DNA of 64,000 bases, taken from NCBI RefSeq assembly GCF_900091435.1, contig NZ_FMCS01000005.1:124001-188000 (forward strand), written 5' to 3'. The position numbers and the translations under genes are program-made. The DNA comes from Micromonospora chaiyaphumensis. GTDB taxonomy: Bacteria; Actinomycetota; Actinomycetes; Mycobacteriales; Micromonosporaceae. The notes under the pieces were generated by a model, which was not told where the DNA came from, searched no databases, and saw only the letters and a program-made list of their open reading frames with translations. This document shows positions 25,803-33,666 of the stretch, piece by piece; the stretch's first letter is position 1, and every line of letters starts with the position of its first letter.

Positions 25803-26189
25803 GTGCTGCCGATCGCGCTCACCTGTCCCGTGTGGTGGGTGGCGCGCTGGACCGCCCGGACGCTGGCCACCCTGGCCGTGCTCGTCGCCTGCTCGTTCGG
25901 CACCGCGACGCTGCCGCTCGGCGCGACCGCATCGGCGGCGCCCGCCGCGACGGCCTCCGTCGAGGGTCCGGCCCTCCGGGCCGCCGCCGTCGCCCCGGCC
26001 CTCCGGGGCGACGCCGCTGACGGGCCGGCTCGACCGGCCGATGAGCCCGAGCCCGGGCCGGTGGCACTCGTGGCCGTCACCCGCGCGGTGGACCGGCCCG
26101 TGGCCGCGCCCGCCGTGGCCGGCCGGTCTCTCATCCTGGCGGGGCTGGTCCCGGCCACCGTCGGCTCCCGGGCACCGCCCGCCCGCTGA
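25803..26189 (+). CDS. hypothetical secreted or membrane-anchored protein (128 aa)
   Basis: From GTG 25803 the frame encodes a hydrophobic N-terminus (about residues 18-45, LATLAVLVACSFGTATL with an ASAAPAA cleavage-like site), followed by an Ala/Pro/Val-rich region with no known domain. A TAGTTT hexamer at 25791-25796 ends six bases before the start and could be the -10 of a leaderless transcript. Long opposite-strand frames also exist here, so the assignment rests on the signal-like N-terminus and the promoter-like hexamer. Not recognised. Confidence 0.42.
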   Translation: MLPIALTCPVWWVARWTARTLATLAVLVACSFGTATLPLGATASAAPAATASVEGPALRAAAVAPALRGDAADGPARPADEPEPGPVALVAVTRAVDRPVAAPAVAGRSLILAGLVPATVGSRAPPAR

Positions 26190-26340
26190 CCCTCTTGCGG
26201 GCCCCTGGCCCTCCGCACGCACCGAACCTCACCCCCGCACCCACCCGTGAGCGGTCCGGCGGCACGTGTCGCCGCTGCGCCCGCCGCTTTCCGGGTCGTG
26301 CGGACACCTCTCCACCACGATCTCCTCCGTGAGGTGCGCC

Positions 26341-27108
26341 ATGCCGCAGACCGTTCTCTACCACTTCCTGACCGAGGTCCCCGAGGCCGCCGCCATCTGG
26401 TCGGCCCTGCTCGTGCTCGCTCTCGGCGTGCTCGCCGTGCTGGTCGCCCGCCCCGAGCGGGACGCCGCAGCCGAGCCGCCGGCCGACCCGGCCGCCGAGG
26501 AGGCCGCCCTCCGGGCCGACCTGCGCCGGTTCGCCGACGAGGTGGCGGTGGCCGCCGCCGGCGCCCGGCAGACCGCCCGGCGCCGCCGGGAGCAGTGGCT
26601 CGCCGCCCAGGACGAGGCCGACCGGGCCTGGCGGGCGTACGACGAGGCCGACACCGCCGCCCGCCGCTTCACCGCCGCCGGCGCCCTGCCCGCGCCGCAG
26701 ACGCCGCGCACGCCGGCCGAGTACGCGGCCCGGGAGCGCTGGCTGCACCACGCCGCCATGACGGCGCACTGGCGGGGCGACCTGAGCGCCCGGCAGCTCG
26801 CCGACGTGCTGGCCCACCGCAACGGGTGGGATCCGCGCCGGCACCCGGCCGAGCAGGAGATCGTCCTGGCCCGGGCGGTACGCGAGAGCCGCCGGGCCGG
26901 TTGGGCGGCGGCCGCCGAGCGGGAGCGGCGGGCGTGGCGGGACGCCGAGCTGGCCGCCGAGGCGGCCCGCACCCTGGCCGCCGAGGCGTACGCGGCCACC
27001 GGCGCCCTCCGCCCCGCCCCCGCGAGCGAGGGCACCCCGGCACCGGCTCCGGTCCCGGCGCCGGCCGCCGTGGCGGGCGCCCGCTGGCGTCCGGCCCGCG
27101 CCGGCTGA
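26341..27108 (+). CDS. hypothetical membrane-anchored coiled-coil protein (255 aa)
   Basis: The ATG at 26341 gives a short N-terminus and then one membrane segment (about residues 18-38, AIWSALLVLALGVLAVLVA). A long Ala/Arg/Glu-rich helical region follows, probably cytoplasmic and coiled-coil forming, and the C-terminus is a Pro/Ala-rich tail. In the middle, ERWLHHAAMTAHWRGDLSARQL and HRNGWDPRRHPAEQEIVLARA look conserved in character but match no domain I know. The composition is that of a septum- or envelope-associated structural protein, but no function can be assigned. Confidence 0.6.
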   Translation: MPQTVLYHFLTEVPEAAAIWSALLVLALGVLAVLVARPERDAAAEPPADPAAEEAALRADLRRFADEVAVAAAGARQTARRRREQWLAAQDEADRAWRAYDEADTAARRFTAAGALPAPQTPRTPAEYAARERWLHHAAMTAHWRGDLSARQLADVLAHRNGWDPRRHPAEQEIVLARAVRESRRAGWAAAAERERRAWRDAELAAEAARTLAAEAYAATGALRPAPASEGTPAPAPVPAPAAVAGARWRPARAG

Positions 27109-27365
27109 CCCGCCGGATCGGCTCCGGCGGAGCCGCGAATCCGCCGAATCGTTATCCGAAAACCGTGAGCCCGGTCACCCGGCCCGGGGAAACGGTCATC
27201 GGGAGCAGGCAGGGCGATCGACCCCCGCAATTCCGGGAGGGCCGACACCGGATGTCCGCTTTTCGCCGCGCGGTGCCGCCGTAACTGCTCGTCCCATTGA
27301 GTGAAGTCAGTGACCGACTGTTCCGATATCCGTAGTCGTGCACGAGGTTTACGCAGGTGGAGCGC
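27109..27365. other. upstream part of the riboswitch intergenic region
   Basis: No gene, strong hairpin or promoter was recognised in these 257 bases. It belongs to a 682-base gap whose downstream part holds the promoter, riboswitch and terminator listed separately. Confidence 0.5.
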
Positions 27366-27394
27366 TTGGCAGGCGGCATACCCACCGGTAGTGT
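27366..27394 (+). promoter_or_regulatory. sigma-70-type promoter of the riboswitch transcript
   Basis: TTGGCA (27366-27371) and TAGTGT (27389-27394) are separated by exactly 17 bases, close to the actinomycete housekeeping consensus. Transcription would start near 27401, about 36 bases before the riboswitch stem P1. Confidence 0.6.
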
Positions 27395-27436
27395 CGGCGC
27401 GTCCGGAGCGGTTTCCGATCGCAAGTGGCGACGCCG

Positions 27437-27563
27437 CGCCGACCCGCCTAATCGTGCTTCCACGAACCGGGGACCCACAGCAACACCGGGGTGAATCCGC
27501 GGGCCCCACGGCCCGCGGTAGGGCGAACTTCCCGCCCGAATCCGTCAGCTAACCCGGTCGGCG
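27437..27563 (+). promoter_or_regulatory. c-di-AMP riboswitch (ydaO/yuaA class)
   Basis: The conserved ydaO-class blocks occur in order: GGGGAC near 27469, GGGGTGAATC (27488-27497), TAGGGCGAAC (27519-27528) and then CCCGAATCCGTCAGCTAACC (27535-27554), the 3' hallmark of the class. An eight-bp P1 stem pairs 27437-27444 with 27556-27563 and closes the element. In actinomycetes this class is known to lie before cell-wall hydrolase and other secreted-protein genes, and binds c-di-AMP. The next gene, 227 bases downstream, is a secreted C39-like peptidase. By analogy with the class, c-di-AMP binding would lower expression. Confidence 0.9.
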
Positions 27564-27679
27564 GTCTTGGAAGGAGTGCCATTCCTCGTGCTCATCACCC
27601 CCCGCTCGTCCCCCCGCCTCCACGGCATCGTGGTGCCGGCGCTCGCCTGACGGCGACCGGACCCGGCAACCGCCCCGAC

Positions 27680-27707
27680 CGCCCGGCTCCCCGGGCGTTC
27701 CCTTTCC
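27680..27707 (+). terminator. candidate riboswitch expression-platform terminator
   Basis: A seven-bp G:C stem (27680-27686 with 27691-27697), with a four-base loop, is followed by a pyrimidine-rich stretch with T runs (TTCCCTTTCC). It lies between the aptamer and the peptidase gene, the right position for transcriptional control by the riboswitch. Confidence 0.4.
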
Positions 27708-27790
27708 GCGGCGACCCGCCCCGCCAGCGCGCGTGAGTTCCTCCGCGCGTGTGGGCGGTGTGTGCCGCGCACGCCCCCGTGGAGGAACCC

Positions 27791-28621
27791 GTGAAGCACC
27801 ACCTGAAGCGTCAGCTGCGGCGTCTCGCGACCGAACGCCCGTACCAGATCATCGCCGGCTCCGCCGCGGCGCTCGTGCTGGCCGGCGGCACCAGCGCCGC
27901 CCTCGCCGCCACCGGCGACGCCCCGGTCCGCCAGGAGAACACCGCCGCGGTGGCCGAGCTGGGCTCCCGCCTCGGTGAGGTGGCCAGCCGGGGTGAGGCC
28001 CGCGCCGCCGTCCCGGCGCCGTCCGCCTCGCCGAGCGCGTCGCCGTCGGCCGCGAAGGTCGCGGTCAAGGCCACCACCGACCCGGACACCACCCCGAAGG
28101 CGAAGCCGAAGCCGCCGTCGACCAAGGTGCTCGACTACACCTACGAGGCGCAGACCGCCTACTGGAACTGCGGCCCGGCCGCGGTGCGCAACGCGCTCAG
28201 CGCGAGCGGCGTCGAGACCACGCAGGACGCGATGATCGCCCCGCTGAACGCCGGCGAGAACGGCACCAACTCGGCCGAGGACACCACCCGGGGCCTGAAC
28301 CAGATGGTCAAGGGCAACCCGTACCGGACCCACATGTTCGGCGGCTCGGCGAGCCCGGCGGAGATGGACCAGCTCCAGGCGGACGTGGTCAAGGCGATCA
28401 CCGACGGCCGGGGCGTGGTGGTCAACATCGCCGGCGACGCCACCGACACCGACGGCGGCTGGCACTCCTTCCCGGGCGGCCACTACATCGCCGTCATCGG
28501 CTACAAGAACGACGGCCGGATCGTCCGGATCGCCGACTCGGCGAACCCGGCGCTGCCCGAGTACTGGATCAGCACCATCGACCTGGCGAACTGGGCCGCC
28601 ACCCGCGGCTACTCCGCCTGA
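27791..28621 (+). CDS. secreted C39-like peptidase under riboswitch control
   Basis: GTG 27791 has a GGAGGA site directly upstream (27781-27786). The 276-residue product has a basic N-terminus, a hydrophobic export segment (about residues 20-40, ending LAATGDA) and a Ser/Pro/Lys-rich linker (about 75-112). A C39-like papain-fold domain follows with Cys127 in YWNCGPAAVRNALS, His231 in GGHYIAVIGY and Asp249 in IADSANP. Known C39-like enzymes are cysteine peptidases, and the form with a signal peptide is exported. Control by a c-di-AMP riboswitch suggests a role tied to cell-wall or osmotic state. The exact substrate, peptide or peptidoglycan cross-bridge, is not known. Confidence 0.85.
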   Translation: MKHHLKRQLRRLATERPYQIIAGSAAALVLAGGTSAALAATGDAPVRQENTAAVAELGSRLGEVASRGEARAAVPAPSASPSASPSAAKVAVKATTDPDTTPKAKPKPPSTKVLDYTYEAQTAYWNCGPAAVRNALSASGVETTQDAMIAPLNAGENGTNSAEDTTRGLNQMVKGNPYRTHMFGGSASPAEMDQLQADVVKAITDGRGVVVNIAGDATDTDGGWHSFPGGHYIAVIGYKNDGRIVRIADSANPALPEYWISTIDLANWAATRGYSA

Positions 28622-28636
28622 CCGCAGCTTCCCCCC

Positions 28637-28670
28637 GTCGGGCACCGGCTCCACCGAGCCGGTGCCCGAC
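28637..28670 (+). terminator. terminator after the C39-like peptidase
   Basis: A perfect 14-bp stem (28637-28650 with 28657-28670) with a six-base loop begins 16 bases after the stop codon. Confidence 0.8.
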
Positions 28671-28726
28671 GTCGTCGTACCGCCTGCTCTCGCGCGTGGT
28701 GTCCGTCCGGTGGCAGACTGCGGCCT

Positions 28727-29479
28727 ATGGGTGACGCGACGGGTACCCGCCATCTGCTGCTGCTCCACGGCATGGGCGCCACCGGTGAGGTGTGGCTGCC
28801 CTGGGCGCCGCTGCTGGAGCGCTCCTGGGCCGGGCGCTGGCTCGCCCCCGACCTGGCCGGTCACGGCTGGTCGCCCCCGCTGCCCGGGTACTCCTTCGAC
28901 GGCCTGGCCCGGCGGCTGGTCGAGGGGCTCGGCCCGGTGGCCGAGCGGCTCGGTCCCCGCGACCGGCTCGTACTGCTCGGCCACTCGCTCGGCGGTGTGG
29001 TGGCGCTGGCACTGGCCGCGCGGTCGCGGCGCCTGCCCGTCGACGCGGTGGTGGGGCTCGGCATCAAGGCCGTCTGGTCCCCGGCCGAGCTGGAGAGGGC
29101 CCGCGAGCTGGCCGACCGTCCGGTCACCTGGTTCGCCACGCGGGACGAGGCGGCCCGCCGCTACCTGCGGGTCTCCGGGCTGGCCGGGCTGTTCGCCCCC
29201 GACCATCCCGTGGTGGAGGCGGGGCTGCGCCGCGAGGACGGCCGCTGGCGGCTGGCCATGGACCCGGCCGCCTTCGCGGTGGGGGAACCCCGGCTGCCAG
29301 CGTTGCTCGCCGCGGTCGACGTCCCGGTGCTACTGGCCCGTGGGGAGCTGGATCCGATGGTGACCGACGCGCAGCTCAAGGAGCTGGGCGTCCCGGTCGC
29401 CACCCTGCCCGGCCTCGGCCACAACGCGCACGTCGAGGATCCGGCGGCGGTGCTCGCCCTCCTCGACGACCACCTGTGA
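28727..29479 (+). CDS. alpha/beta hydrolase
   Basis: The 250-residue protein has the compact alpha/beta-hydrolase fold: LLLLHGMGATGEVW (oxyanion loop), DLAGHGWSPPLPGYSF, the nucleophile elbow LLGHSLGG (Ser87), LLARGELDPMV with the acidic residue and LPGLGHNAHVEDP with the catalytic His. It shows no signal peptide. It resembles the general MhpC/EstA-like group of carboxylesterases; the substrate cannot be told. It has its own transcription unit, being preceded by the peptidase terminator, and converges on the TagF-like gene only seven bases downstream. Confidence 0.82.
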   Translation: MGDATGTRHLLLLHGMGATGEVWLPWAPLLERSWAGRWLAPDLAGHGWSPPLPGYSFDGLARRLVEGLGPVAERLGPRDRLVLLGHSLGGVVALALAARSRRLPVDAVVGLGIKAVWSPAELERARELADRPVTWFATRDEAARRYLRVSGLAGLFAPDHPVVEAGLRREDGRWRLAMDPAAFAVGEPRLPALLAAVDVPVLLARGELDPMVTDAQLKELGVPVATLPGLGHNAHVEDPAAVLALLDDHL

Positions 29480-29486
29480 CCGCCGG

Positions 29487-31184
29487 TCAGGCGGCGGGGG
29501 AGGGGAGCGACGCACCGGCCCGCGGGGCGGGCGCCGTCCGGTCCGGCGCGAGCTCCCGCCGCGCGGCGTCGAGGAACACCTCGGCGTACGACCCGGCGGG
29601 GAAGTCGCCCAGGTAGCGGGACCGGGTGGCCCAGCGGGCCGCCACCTTCGGGTCGGTGTCCAGCAGCTCGGTGAGCACCTCGTCCACGTTGGACATGTCC
29701 CGGCGCAGCACGTACCCGGAGCCGGCCAGCGGAAACCGCTCGACGAAGTGCTCGCCATCGACGCCCATGTCGGTGACCGCGTAGGGCTTGCCCGAGTAGA
29801 GCCAGTCGGAGATCACCCCGGAGACGTCCGAGACCAGCGCGTCGGCGCGGTTGACGCACTCGGTGAGGGTCAGCTCGCGGCCGGCGGCGGCGCCCCACAG
29901 GTGCGACCGGCCGGTCCTGGCCCGGTCGGCGGAGAGCAGCTCGGTGAGGCGGGCGAGCTGCCGCGCCGAGGCCGGGTTCTGGGTGGTGTACGGGTGCGCC
30001 CGCAGGATCACCGTCGCGCCCCGGTCGAGCAGCCGGCGGATCACCGTCTCGGCCACCGGCAGCGAGCAGTAGTCGGCGTCGGCGTGGTGACCGGTCCAGG
30101 TGGGGGTGTAGAGCACGGTCGGGTGGGCGAGGCCGGTGACCGGCTCCCGGCGTACCTCGATGGCCTCGACCTGGGGGCGGCCGACCACGACGAACTTCTC
30201 GGCGGGGATCTCCACGCCGGCCCGGGCGTACCGCTCGATCGCGGCCGGACCGGCCACGAAGATCCTGTCGAAGATCGCCGAGACCGGGTTCGCGCTGGGC
30301 GCCTTGTCGCTGTCGCCGTGGTGCAGCTGCACGTGGGTGAGCTGCGAGAAGCGGATGCAGTGGCTGTTCTTCGCCCCGTGGTTGACGTAGAAGGCCGCCC
30401 GCAGGCTCGGCACCAGCGCCTCGTCCATGGTCTTCAGGGTGGGGCAGAAGACCACCGGAGCGCGGGTCGCGGCGGCCACCGTGGGCAGGAACTCGGGCTC
30501 GCGCAGCAGCACCAGGAACGGCCGGCCGATCCGCTCCAGGTAGGGCAGCCACATGGTGACCTGGTACTCGGAGCCGGGCGGGGCGGAGAAGTACAGCAGG
30601 AACTCGGGCTGGTGCCGGCGCAGCGCCCGGCCCACCGGCCCACCGCCGGGCGACGGCCGGAACCGGCGCCGGGCCAGGTCGAGGCCGACCGCGCCCCAGC
30701 CCGCCCCGACCAGCAGCGCGGCGACCAGGGCCACCCAGGCGGGCAGGGCCAGGCCGGCGGCGAGTGCCACCAGGGCGAGCAGCACCAGCAGCGCGTCGCC
30801 GAGGCGGGCGGCGACCAGCGGCGTCCAGGACCGGACCGGGAGGTTGGCCGCCCGGATCTCCAGGGCGCCGGCGTCACGCAGCGGGCCGACCAGCAGCACC
30901 AGGCCGAGCAGGACCAGCGCGGTGGCCGCCAGCGCCGGGTCGAAGCCGGCGTCCAGCCGCCGGGCGTAGCCGACCAGGATGCCGGCGGCGACCAGCACCG
31001 ACTCGGCGAGGCCGTCGGCGGTCGGGCGGACGCGGCGCTCCCAGGTGGCGGCGGCGAGCGCGGTGACCGCGACCGCCAGCCCCCAGCCGGTCGCCCCGGT
31101 GAGGGCCACGACGAGGAAGGCCAGCACCGCCAGCCCGGTGGTCAGCACCCGGGCGAGCAGCTTCCGGACCAGGTCACCACGCAT
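29487..31184 (-). CDS. membrane-anchored CDP-alditol alditolphosphotransferase (TagF-like)
   Basis: The 565-residue protein has an N-terminal region of about 175 residues with five to six hydrophobic segments, then a cytoplasmic TagF-type (Glyphos_transf) domain. In the latter are HHGDSDKAPSANP, the family position of the catalytic HG pair, YTPTWTGHH and RAHPYTTQNP with the second catalytic-site His, and the C-terminal SDVSGVISDWLYSGKPYAV signature. Known TagF/TarL enzymes polymerise glycerol- or ribitol-phosphate from CDP-alditol. The neighbouring CDP-ribitol enzyme (24 bases upstream on the same strand) makes ribitol-phosphate the likely unit. The membrane-spanning N-terminus is not usual for Bacillus TagF, which is peripheral. 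Confidence 0.83.
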   Translation of the reverse strand: MRGDLVRKLLARVLTTGLAVLAFLVVALTGATGWGLAVAVTALAAATWERRVRPTADGLAESVLVAAGILVGYARRLDAGFDPALAATALVLLGLVLLVGPLRDAGALEIRAANLPVRSWTPLVAARLGDALLVLLALVALAAGLALPAWVALVAALLVGAGWGAVGLDLARRRFRPSPGGGPVGRALRRHQPEFLLYFSAPPGSEYQVTMWLPYLERIGRPFLVLLREPEFLPTVAAATRAPVVFCPTLKTMDEALVPSLRAAFYVNHGAKNSHCIRFSQLTHVQLHHGDSDKAPSANPVSAIFDRIFVAGPAAIERYARAGVEIPAEKFVVVGRPQVEAIEVRREPVTGLAHPTVLYTPTWTGHHADADYCSLPVAETVIRRLLDRGATVILRAHPYTTQNPASARQLARLTELLSADRARTGRSHLWGAAAGRELTLTECVNRADALVSDVSGVISDWLYSGKPYAVTDMGVDGEHFVERFPLAGSGYVLRRDMSNVDEVLTELLDTDPKVAARWATRSRYLGDFPAGSYAEVFLDAARRELAPDRTAPAPRAGASLPSPAA

Positions 31185-31207
31185 CTGGCTCGTCCCCGTC
31201 CCGCGGC

Positions 31208-32719
31208 TCAGGCGTCGACGCCGGTGGACAGCTGCTCGGCCGGATCCGGGCCGGGCTGGGCCGGCACCGCGGCGACCGGCTCGCCCGGCGCCCGGCGGAC
31301 GTCGATCACCTGGCCGGTCAGCTCGGAGATCAGCACGTCCAGGGAGGCCTGGGCGACCGCCTCGGAGGAGAGCAGGGTGTGCTCCGGCTCCTCCCCGAAC
31401 GCCTTGGTGCGCATCGGGGTGGCGGTGCGCTCGGGGTTGACGCAGTTGACCCGTACGCCGAACTCGGCCCACTCGTCGGCGAGCGCCTGGGTCAGGTTGA
31501 CCAGCGCGGCCTTGGTGGCCGAGTAGAGCGCGTAGCGCGCCCGGCCCCGGGTGTAGGAGCTGGAGGTGTAGAGCAGCAGCTGGCCCTTGGTCTGCTGGAG
31601 GTAGGGCAGCGCCTGTCGGGCGATGGTGACCGGGCCGACGAAGTTGACGTGCAGGAGCCGCTCCATCGTCTCCTCGTCCATCTCGGACAGGGCGCCCTTC
31701 TCCAGGATCCCGGCCGTGACCACCACGTGGTCGATCCGGCCGGTCGCCTCGAAGGCGGTCTTCAGCGCGGCGGACACGTCCTCGGACCGCTCGACGTGCG
31801 TGCCGGTGGTGGAGCGGCTGAACGGGAAGACCTGGGCACCGTAGCGCCGGGCCAGCTCGGTGAGGTCGTGACCGATGCCGTAGCTGCCGCCGAAGACCAC
31901 GATGGTGCGGCCGGCGAGCTCCTCGGTGTAGCTGCGGTGGTCGCTGAGCTTGGGCACCTGGGCCGCGGCGAGCTGGAAGAGCTTGTCCGCCAGGTGCACG
32001 TCGACCGGGTGGGTGACCTTGATGTTCTCGTCCGAGCCGTCGATCACCTTGATCGGCGTGCCGGGCAGGTAGCGCAGCACCACGCCACAGTCGTCGGTGG
32101 CCGCGAAGTTCGGGTCGCCCTCGGCCCGCCGGTACGCCTCACGGATGGTGCCGGAGCGGAACGCCTGCGGGGTCTGGCCGCGGCGCAGGCTGGCGCGGAC
32201 CGGGATGTCGGTGATGCAGTCGTCCTGGTCGACCTGGATGATCGTGTCGGCGGACGGGATGGCCACGTCCACGGCCGCGTAGGTCCAGAGCGCGTTCACG
32301 CACTCCCGCACGATCCGGGCGCTGACCAGCGGGCGCACGGCGTCGTGGAAGAGGATGTTGACATCACCGTCGCCGACGGCGTCCAGCGCGATCCGGGTGG
32401 TGTCGTTGCGGGTGTCGCCGCCCTCGATCACCTTGCTGACCTTGCGGAAGCCGGCGTTGGCGACGATCCGCTCGGCGTCGGGCACGTGGCCGGCGGCCAT
32501 CAGCACGATGATCTCGTCGATCTCCGGCGCGGCCTCGAACACCGCCAGGGTGTGCTCGATGATCGGCTTACCGGCGATCTTCAGCAGCTGCTTCGGGATG
32601 CCCAGCCCCAGACGCGTCCCGGTCCCCCCGGCGAGGATCACCGCGACCGTCCGCGACGGCCGCCAGGGTGCCGGGCTCGCCGGCTGGGCGTCCGGTGCGG
32701 GGGTGCGGTCCTGCGTCAT
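31208..32719 (-). CDS. bifunctional CDP-ribitol synthase (cytidylyltransferase + ribulose-5-phosphate reductase)
   Basis: The 503-residue protein joins an IspD/TarI-like cytidylyltransferase (residues about 22-250; GGTGTRLGLGIPKQLL at 31-46, HDAVRPLVS and RGQTPQAFR) with an SDR domain (about 268-475; cofactor loop FGGSYGIG, catalytic Ser and YSATK at 399-403). The same order is seen in Haemophilus Bcs1/Acs1, which reduces ribulose 5-phosphate and makes CDP-ribitol, work done by TarJ plus TarI in Staphylococcus. It is thus the clearest sign of a ribitol-phosphate polymer here. A short disordered extension is present at each end. It leads the pair with the TagF-like gene. Confidence 0.88.
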   Translation of the reverse strand: MTQDRTPAPDAQPASPAPWRPSRTVAVILAGGTGTRLGLGIPKQLLKIAGKPIIEHTLAVFEAAPEIDEIIVLMAAGHVPDAERIVANAGFRKVSKVIEGGDTRNDTTRIALDAVGDGDVNILFHDAVRPLVSARIVRECVNALWTYAAVDVAIPSADTIIQVDQDDCITDIPVRASLRRGQTPQAFRSGTIREAYRRAEGDPNFAATDDCGVVLRYLPGTPIKVIDGSDENIKVTHPVDVHLADKLFQLAAAQVPKLSDHRSYTEELAGRTIVVFGGSYGIGHDLTELARRYGAQVFPFSRSTTGTHVERSEDVSAALKTAFEATGRIDHVVVTAGILEKGALSEMDEETMERLLHVNFVGPVTIARQALPYLQQTKGQLLLYTSSSYTRGRARYALYSATKAALVNLTQALADEWAEFGVRVNCVNPERTATPMRTKAFGEEPEHTLLSSEAVAQASLDVLISELTGQVIDVRRAPGEPVAAVPAQPGPDPAEQLSTGVDA

Positions 32720-32816
32720 TGCCGTTCCTCACTTCTGCGGTGGGTGGGGGGTTTTGCGCGTCGGTGACCGGGTGGTGAACTTTGGTCGGCGCCGAGGTGA
32801 ACCTTAACGCGTACGA

Positions 32817-32860
32817 CGGAGCGCACCGACTCCGGACGAGGCCGGAACCGGTGCGCTCCG
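32817..32860 (-). terminator. terminator of the tagGH-type transporter operon
   Basis: A perfect 12-bp outer stem (32817-32828 with 32849-32860) encloses an inner five-bp hairpin. It starts six bases past the stop of the ATPase gene on the minus strand. Confidence 0.75.
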
Positions 32861-32865
32861 GCCGG

Positions 32866-33666
32866 CTACTTCTGGTTCTCGTAGGCGTCGCAGACCTCCT
32901 GGGTGGGGCCGTCCATCTTCAGGACGCCGCTCTCCAGCCAGATGGTCCGCTCACAGGTGTCCCGGATCGAGCCGATGGAGTGGCTGACCAGGAAGACGGT
33001 GCCGGCGCTGTCGCGCAGCTCGCGCACCCGCTGCTCGCTGCGGGCGCGGAACTTGCGGTCACCGGTGGCCAGCGCCTCGTCGATGAGCAGCACGTCGTGC
33101 TTCTTCGCCGAGGAGATGGCGAAGCGCAGCCGCGCGCCCATGCCCGAGGAGTAGGTGCGCATCGGCAGCGAGGCGAAGTCGCCGCGCTCGTTGATCCCGG
33201 AGAACTCGATGATCTCCGGCGCCAGCCGCTTGACCTCCTCCGGCGGCATGCCCATGGCCAGGCACCCGAGCACCACGTTGCGCTCGCCGGACAGGTCGTT
33301 GAGCAGCGCCGCGTTCACGCCGAGCAGGGACGGCTGGCCCTGGGTGTAGACCGCGCCCCGGGCCGGCGGGAGCAGGCCGGCGATGGCCCGCAGCAGGGTC
33401 GACTTGCCGGAGCCGTTGCTGCCGATCAGGCCGATGGCCTCACCCTCGTACGCGGTGAAGCTGACGCCCTTGACCGCGTGCACCTCGCGGATGGTCGGCG
33501 CCGTGGTCCGGGACACGATCCGCTTGAGCGCGGAGACCGGGGTGGTGCCGCCGGTGGCGCCCTTGTGGATCCGGTAGATCACGTGCACGTCGTCCACCAC
33601 GACGGTGGGGACGCGCCCCGAGTCCGTCACGGCGGCGCTGCCCGCCGGCTGCGTGAGGTCAGCCAC
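32866..33666 (-). CDS. tagH: teichoic-acid/polysaccharide ABC exporter, ATP-binding subunit
   Basis: The 266-residue ATPase has Walker A GSNGSGKST (82-90), the Q loop region, ABC signature YSSGMGARL and Walker B VLLIDEALATGD. An N-terminal extension VVVDDVHVIYRIHKG and the ARSEQRVRELRDSAGTVFLVSHS end are typical of the TagH/Wzt/RfbE group of polysaccharide exporters. It lacks the long C-terminal glycan-binding domain of some Wzt proteins. It overlaps the permease gene by eight bases. With TagG it should move the lipid-linked ribitol polymer across the membrane. The gene symbol is given by family and context. Confidence 0.87.
   Translation of the reverse strand: MADLTQPAGSAAVTDSGRVPTVVVDDVHVIYRIHKGATGGTTPVSALKRIVSRTTAPTIREVHAVKGVSFTAYEGEAIGLIGSNGSGKSTLLRAIAGLLPPARGAVYTQGQPSLLGVNAALLNDLSGERNVVLGCLAMGMPPEEVKRLAPEIIEFSGINERGDFASLPMRTYSSGMGARLRFAISSAKKHDVLLIDEALATGDRKFRARSEQRVRELRDSAGTVFLVSHSIGSIRDTCERTIWLESGVLKMDGPTQEVCDAYENQK

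Noticed and set aside
25374..26222. Long minus-strand open frames opposite the acyltransferase end and the 128-aa gene
   Set aside because: Arg/Gly/Ala-rich translations without domain or ribosome-binding site; typical antisense frames at high GC.
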